Made by a program: the position numbers and the translations under genes. A stretch of 43,590 nucleotides of DNA, taken from assembly GCA_937870985.1 (NCBI GenBank), contig CALMXF010000001.1:1-43590 (forward strand), given 5' to 3'. This document shows, one piece after another, positions 42,112 to 43,590 of the stretch (its first letter is position 1; each line of letters starts with the position of its first letter). Origin of the DNA: an uncultured Chloroflexota bacterium (GTDB taxonomy: Bacteria > Chloroflexota > Chloroflexia > Thermomicrobiales > CFX8). The notes below the pieces were generated by a model. It did no database searches. It had not been told where the DNA came from and was given only the letters and a program-made list of their open reading frames with translations.

Positions 42112-43353
42112 CTAGAGCGAGTCCACTGGCCGGCGATACTCGTCGATCACCTGCCGATAGAGATCGATCGTCTTCTCAGCAATGGCGTCCCACGAGAAAT
42201 GCGCCTCGACCCTTGCTCGCCCACGTTCACCGAATGCACGCTGGAGCGCCGGATCCATCCCGACCCGGTTGATGGCTGCCGCGAGCGACGCGGAGAACCC
42301 TTCTGGGTCGATCGGGTCGAACGTGCCCGGACGAAGCACAAGGTCGACAAGCAACCCCGTCTCACCCGGCACGACAACCTCAGGGATGCCACCGACATTG
42401 GATGCAACGACGGGCGTCCGGCAGGCCATCGCCTCGAGATTGATGATCCCGAACGGCTCGTAGACCGACGGACAACAGAATGCTGCGGCGTGCGAATAGA
42501 ACTGGATAACCTCCGGCCGAGGCAGCATTTCATCAATCCAGATGACATCTGGCCGGCCGGCGCTAACCTCAGCGACCCGCTCGGCCATCTCTCTGCCGAT
42601 CTCAGGCGTATCAGGCGCGCCCGCCAACAACACGATCTGCAATGAGGGATCGATCGATGGTATTGCGTTGACGAGGTGCAGGATCCCCTTCTGTCGAGTG
42701 ATCCGCCCGACAAAGAGCACATATGGGCGCGTTGGATCGACCCCGCGCGCGACGATTGCGTCGGTGGCCGGGTCACGCTGATACTCATCCAGATCAATGC
42801 CGTTGTGAATGACATGAACTCGCTCAGGCGCGACGGCGAAGTTCTCCAGGATATCGTTCCGTGTTTCTTGCGAAACGGCGATGACCGCGTCGGCCGATTC
42901 GATCGCGCTGCGCTCCATCCACGCGCTCATGTGATAGGCAGCGCCAAGCTGCTCGACCTTCCAGGGCCGGAGTGGTTCCAGTGAATGCGTCGTCAGCACG
43001 AATGGCACGTCCCACAGCATCCGAGCGAGGAAGCCGGCCATATCCGTGTACCAGGTGTGACAATGGACTACCTGTGCCTCGAGCGTATCCTTCGCCATCG
43101 CGAGACTCCGGGAGAGGGCGTCGAGCGCGCCGCGATAGCGTGGGTCGGTGCCATGTTGAAGCTCCGACCAACCTTCATACCCGCGAACCCGCAGTTGACC
43201 TGCGATGACATTCTGTTTCCCGAAGGAGCGAACCTCAACGGAGAGGTGCCTCGCCAATGCACGGCTGAGATACTCGACGTGGACACCGGCGCCGCCATAG
43301 ACGTTCGGCGGGTATTCGTTCGTAAAGAGAGCAACGCGCTCGAGATCTGCCAC
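42112..43353 (-). CDS. GT4 glycogen synthase / alpha-maltose-1-phosphate synthase
   Basis: A 413-residue GT4 enzyme close in pattern to mycobacterial GlgM and actinobacterial GlgA. It starts VALFTNEYPPNVYGGAGVHVEYLSR, then VVHCHTWYTDMAGFLARML, LTTHSLEPLRPWKVEQLG, VHVIHNGIDLDEY, VLFVGRITRQKGILHLV and the donor motif YEPFGIINLEAMACRTPV with E-x7-E. Such enzymes use ADP-glucose to extend alpha-1,4-glucan or to make maltose-1-phosphate. Which of the two cannot be told here because glgE/treS/glgC are not in the window. GTG 43353 with GGAGGT five bases upstream. Confidence 0.9.
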   Translation of the reverse strand: MADLERVALFTNEYPPNVYGGAGVHVEYLSRALARHLSVEVRSFGKQNVIAGQLRVRGYEGWSELQHGTDPRYRGALDALSRSLAMAKDTLEAQVVHCHTWYTDMAGFLARMLWDVPFVLTTHSLEPLRPWKVEQLGAAYHMSAWMERSAIESADAVIAVSQETRNDILENFAVAPERVHVIHNGIDLDEYQRDPATDAIVARGVDPTRPYVLFVGRITRQKGILHLVNAIPSIDPSLQIVLLAGAPDTPEIGREMAERVAEVSAGRPDVIWIDEMLPRPEVIQFYSHAAAFCCPSVYEPFGIINLEAMACRTPVVASNVGGIPEVVVPGETGLLVDLVLRPGTFDPIDPEGFSASLAAAINRVGMDPALQRAFGERGRARVEAHFSWDAIAEKTIDLYRQVIDEYRRPVDSL

Positions 43354-43419
43354 GAAACCTCCAGGTGATCGGTGGATCGCATAGGTTCGGCGCGCTAGCG
43401 CCTGAACACCACGACGATG

Positions 43420-43428
43420 ATCGTATCA
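43420..43428 (-). promoter_or_regulatory. Extended -10 promoter of the glycogen synthase gene
   Basis: Minus strand TGATACGAT, 67 bases before the GTG. No -35. The remaining sequence to the tRNA at 43549 shows nothing else I can support. Confidence 0.4.
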
Positions 43429-43548
43429 CCGATATGTCTCATGACCGGACACCGGGATCTGTGGTCTCAATAGAATGACATAATAGGCCGTGGCGAGATA
43501 GGGCGATGGACATCTGTCTGGGGGACTACCGGGAAAGATGCTGAAGGG

Positions 43549-43590
43549 AGCGGGGGACGGGATTCGAACCCGCGACATTCTGCTTGGAAG
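43549..43590 (-). tRNA. tRNA-Gly (anticodon TCC), 3' part; 5' part beyond the window end
   Basis: Read on the minus strand: anticodon loop CTTCCAA (anticodon TCC at 43588-43586), 3' anticodon stem, variable loop, T-arm GCGGG-TTCGAAT-CCCGT, acceptor strand CCCCCGC and discriminator T. CCA is not encoded. The 5' half lies past base 43590. Confidence 0.88.

Noticed and set aside
1-43590. CRISPR arrays, insertion sequences, prophage or integrated elements
   Set aside because: No regularly spaced repeats, no transposase or integrase motifs and no terminal repeats were seen; composition is uniform and gene content is housekeeping.

Overview
This window is bacterial chromosome at roughly 60% G+C, densely packed, with many 1-4 base start/stop overlaps (ATGA, GTGA, TTGA) and frequent GTG/TTG starts. 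The gene set (PurSQL-type purine synthesis, split glycine decarboxylase, separate FchA cyclohydrolase, mycobacterial-like GT4 glycogen synthase, tRNAs without encoded CCA, LexA boxes of the GAAC-N4-GTTC type) suggests Chloroflexota, probably near class Thermomicrobia. That placement is inference from gene content and protein style. No phage, insertion sequence or CRISPR was seen; this looks like core housekeeping sequence with several interesting regulatory features.

Layout. 1-2890: end of a polysaccharide/glycosyltransferase cluster, closing with a GT4 protein that carries a Trm112-like zinc domain. 2890-7158: a LexA box and promoter, then ruvB-queA, an HD-domain protein, a cyclophilin lipoprotein and a histidine phosphatase. 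7112-9374 (minus): a class V aminotransferase and a LexA-boxed pair encoding a putative single-strand-annealing protein plus a 69-residue protein. 9443-12050: dnaN-recF, tRNA-Gln(CTG) and a strong terminator. 12066-15737 (minus): fchA-folD-fhs one-carbon operon plus a small membrane protein. 15840-20043: an XRE regulator and dnaE. 20185-24992 (minus): glmS-tatD-rdgB-Mur-like ligase, preceded by a leader that contains a recognisable glmS ribozyme. 25023-35183: purB-purC-purS-purQ-purL-purF, then gcvT-gcvH-gcvPA, closed by a terminator. 35213-39634: der-plsY-glyA-wecA-like. 39663-43590 (minus): rsfS with a 55-residue membrane protein, tRNA-CAT, an M81 peptidase, a GT4 glycogen synthase and the 3' part of tRNA-Gly(TCC).

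How the genes work together. Glycine cleavage, SHMT (glyA), FolD, FchA and Fhs interconvert C1-tetrahydrofolates, and the purine operon is a main consumer of formyl-THF and glycine. FolD here lacks the residues used for cyclohydrolase chemistry, so FchA next to it probably supplies that step. Two GAAC-N4-GTTC boxes tie ruvB and the annealing protein to an SOS response. GlmS synthesis is probably controlled by the self-cleaving glmS ribozyme, and three further genes are translationally coupled behind it.

Most promoters that can be recognised are of extended -10 type (TGnTANNNT) without a clear -35.
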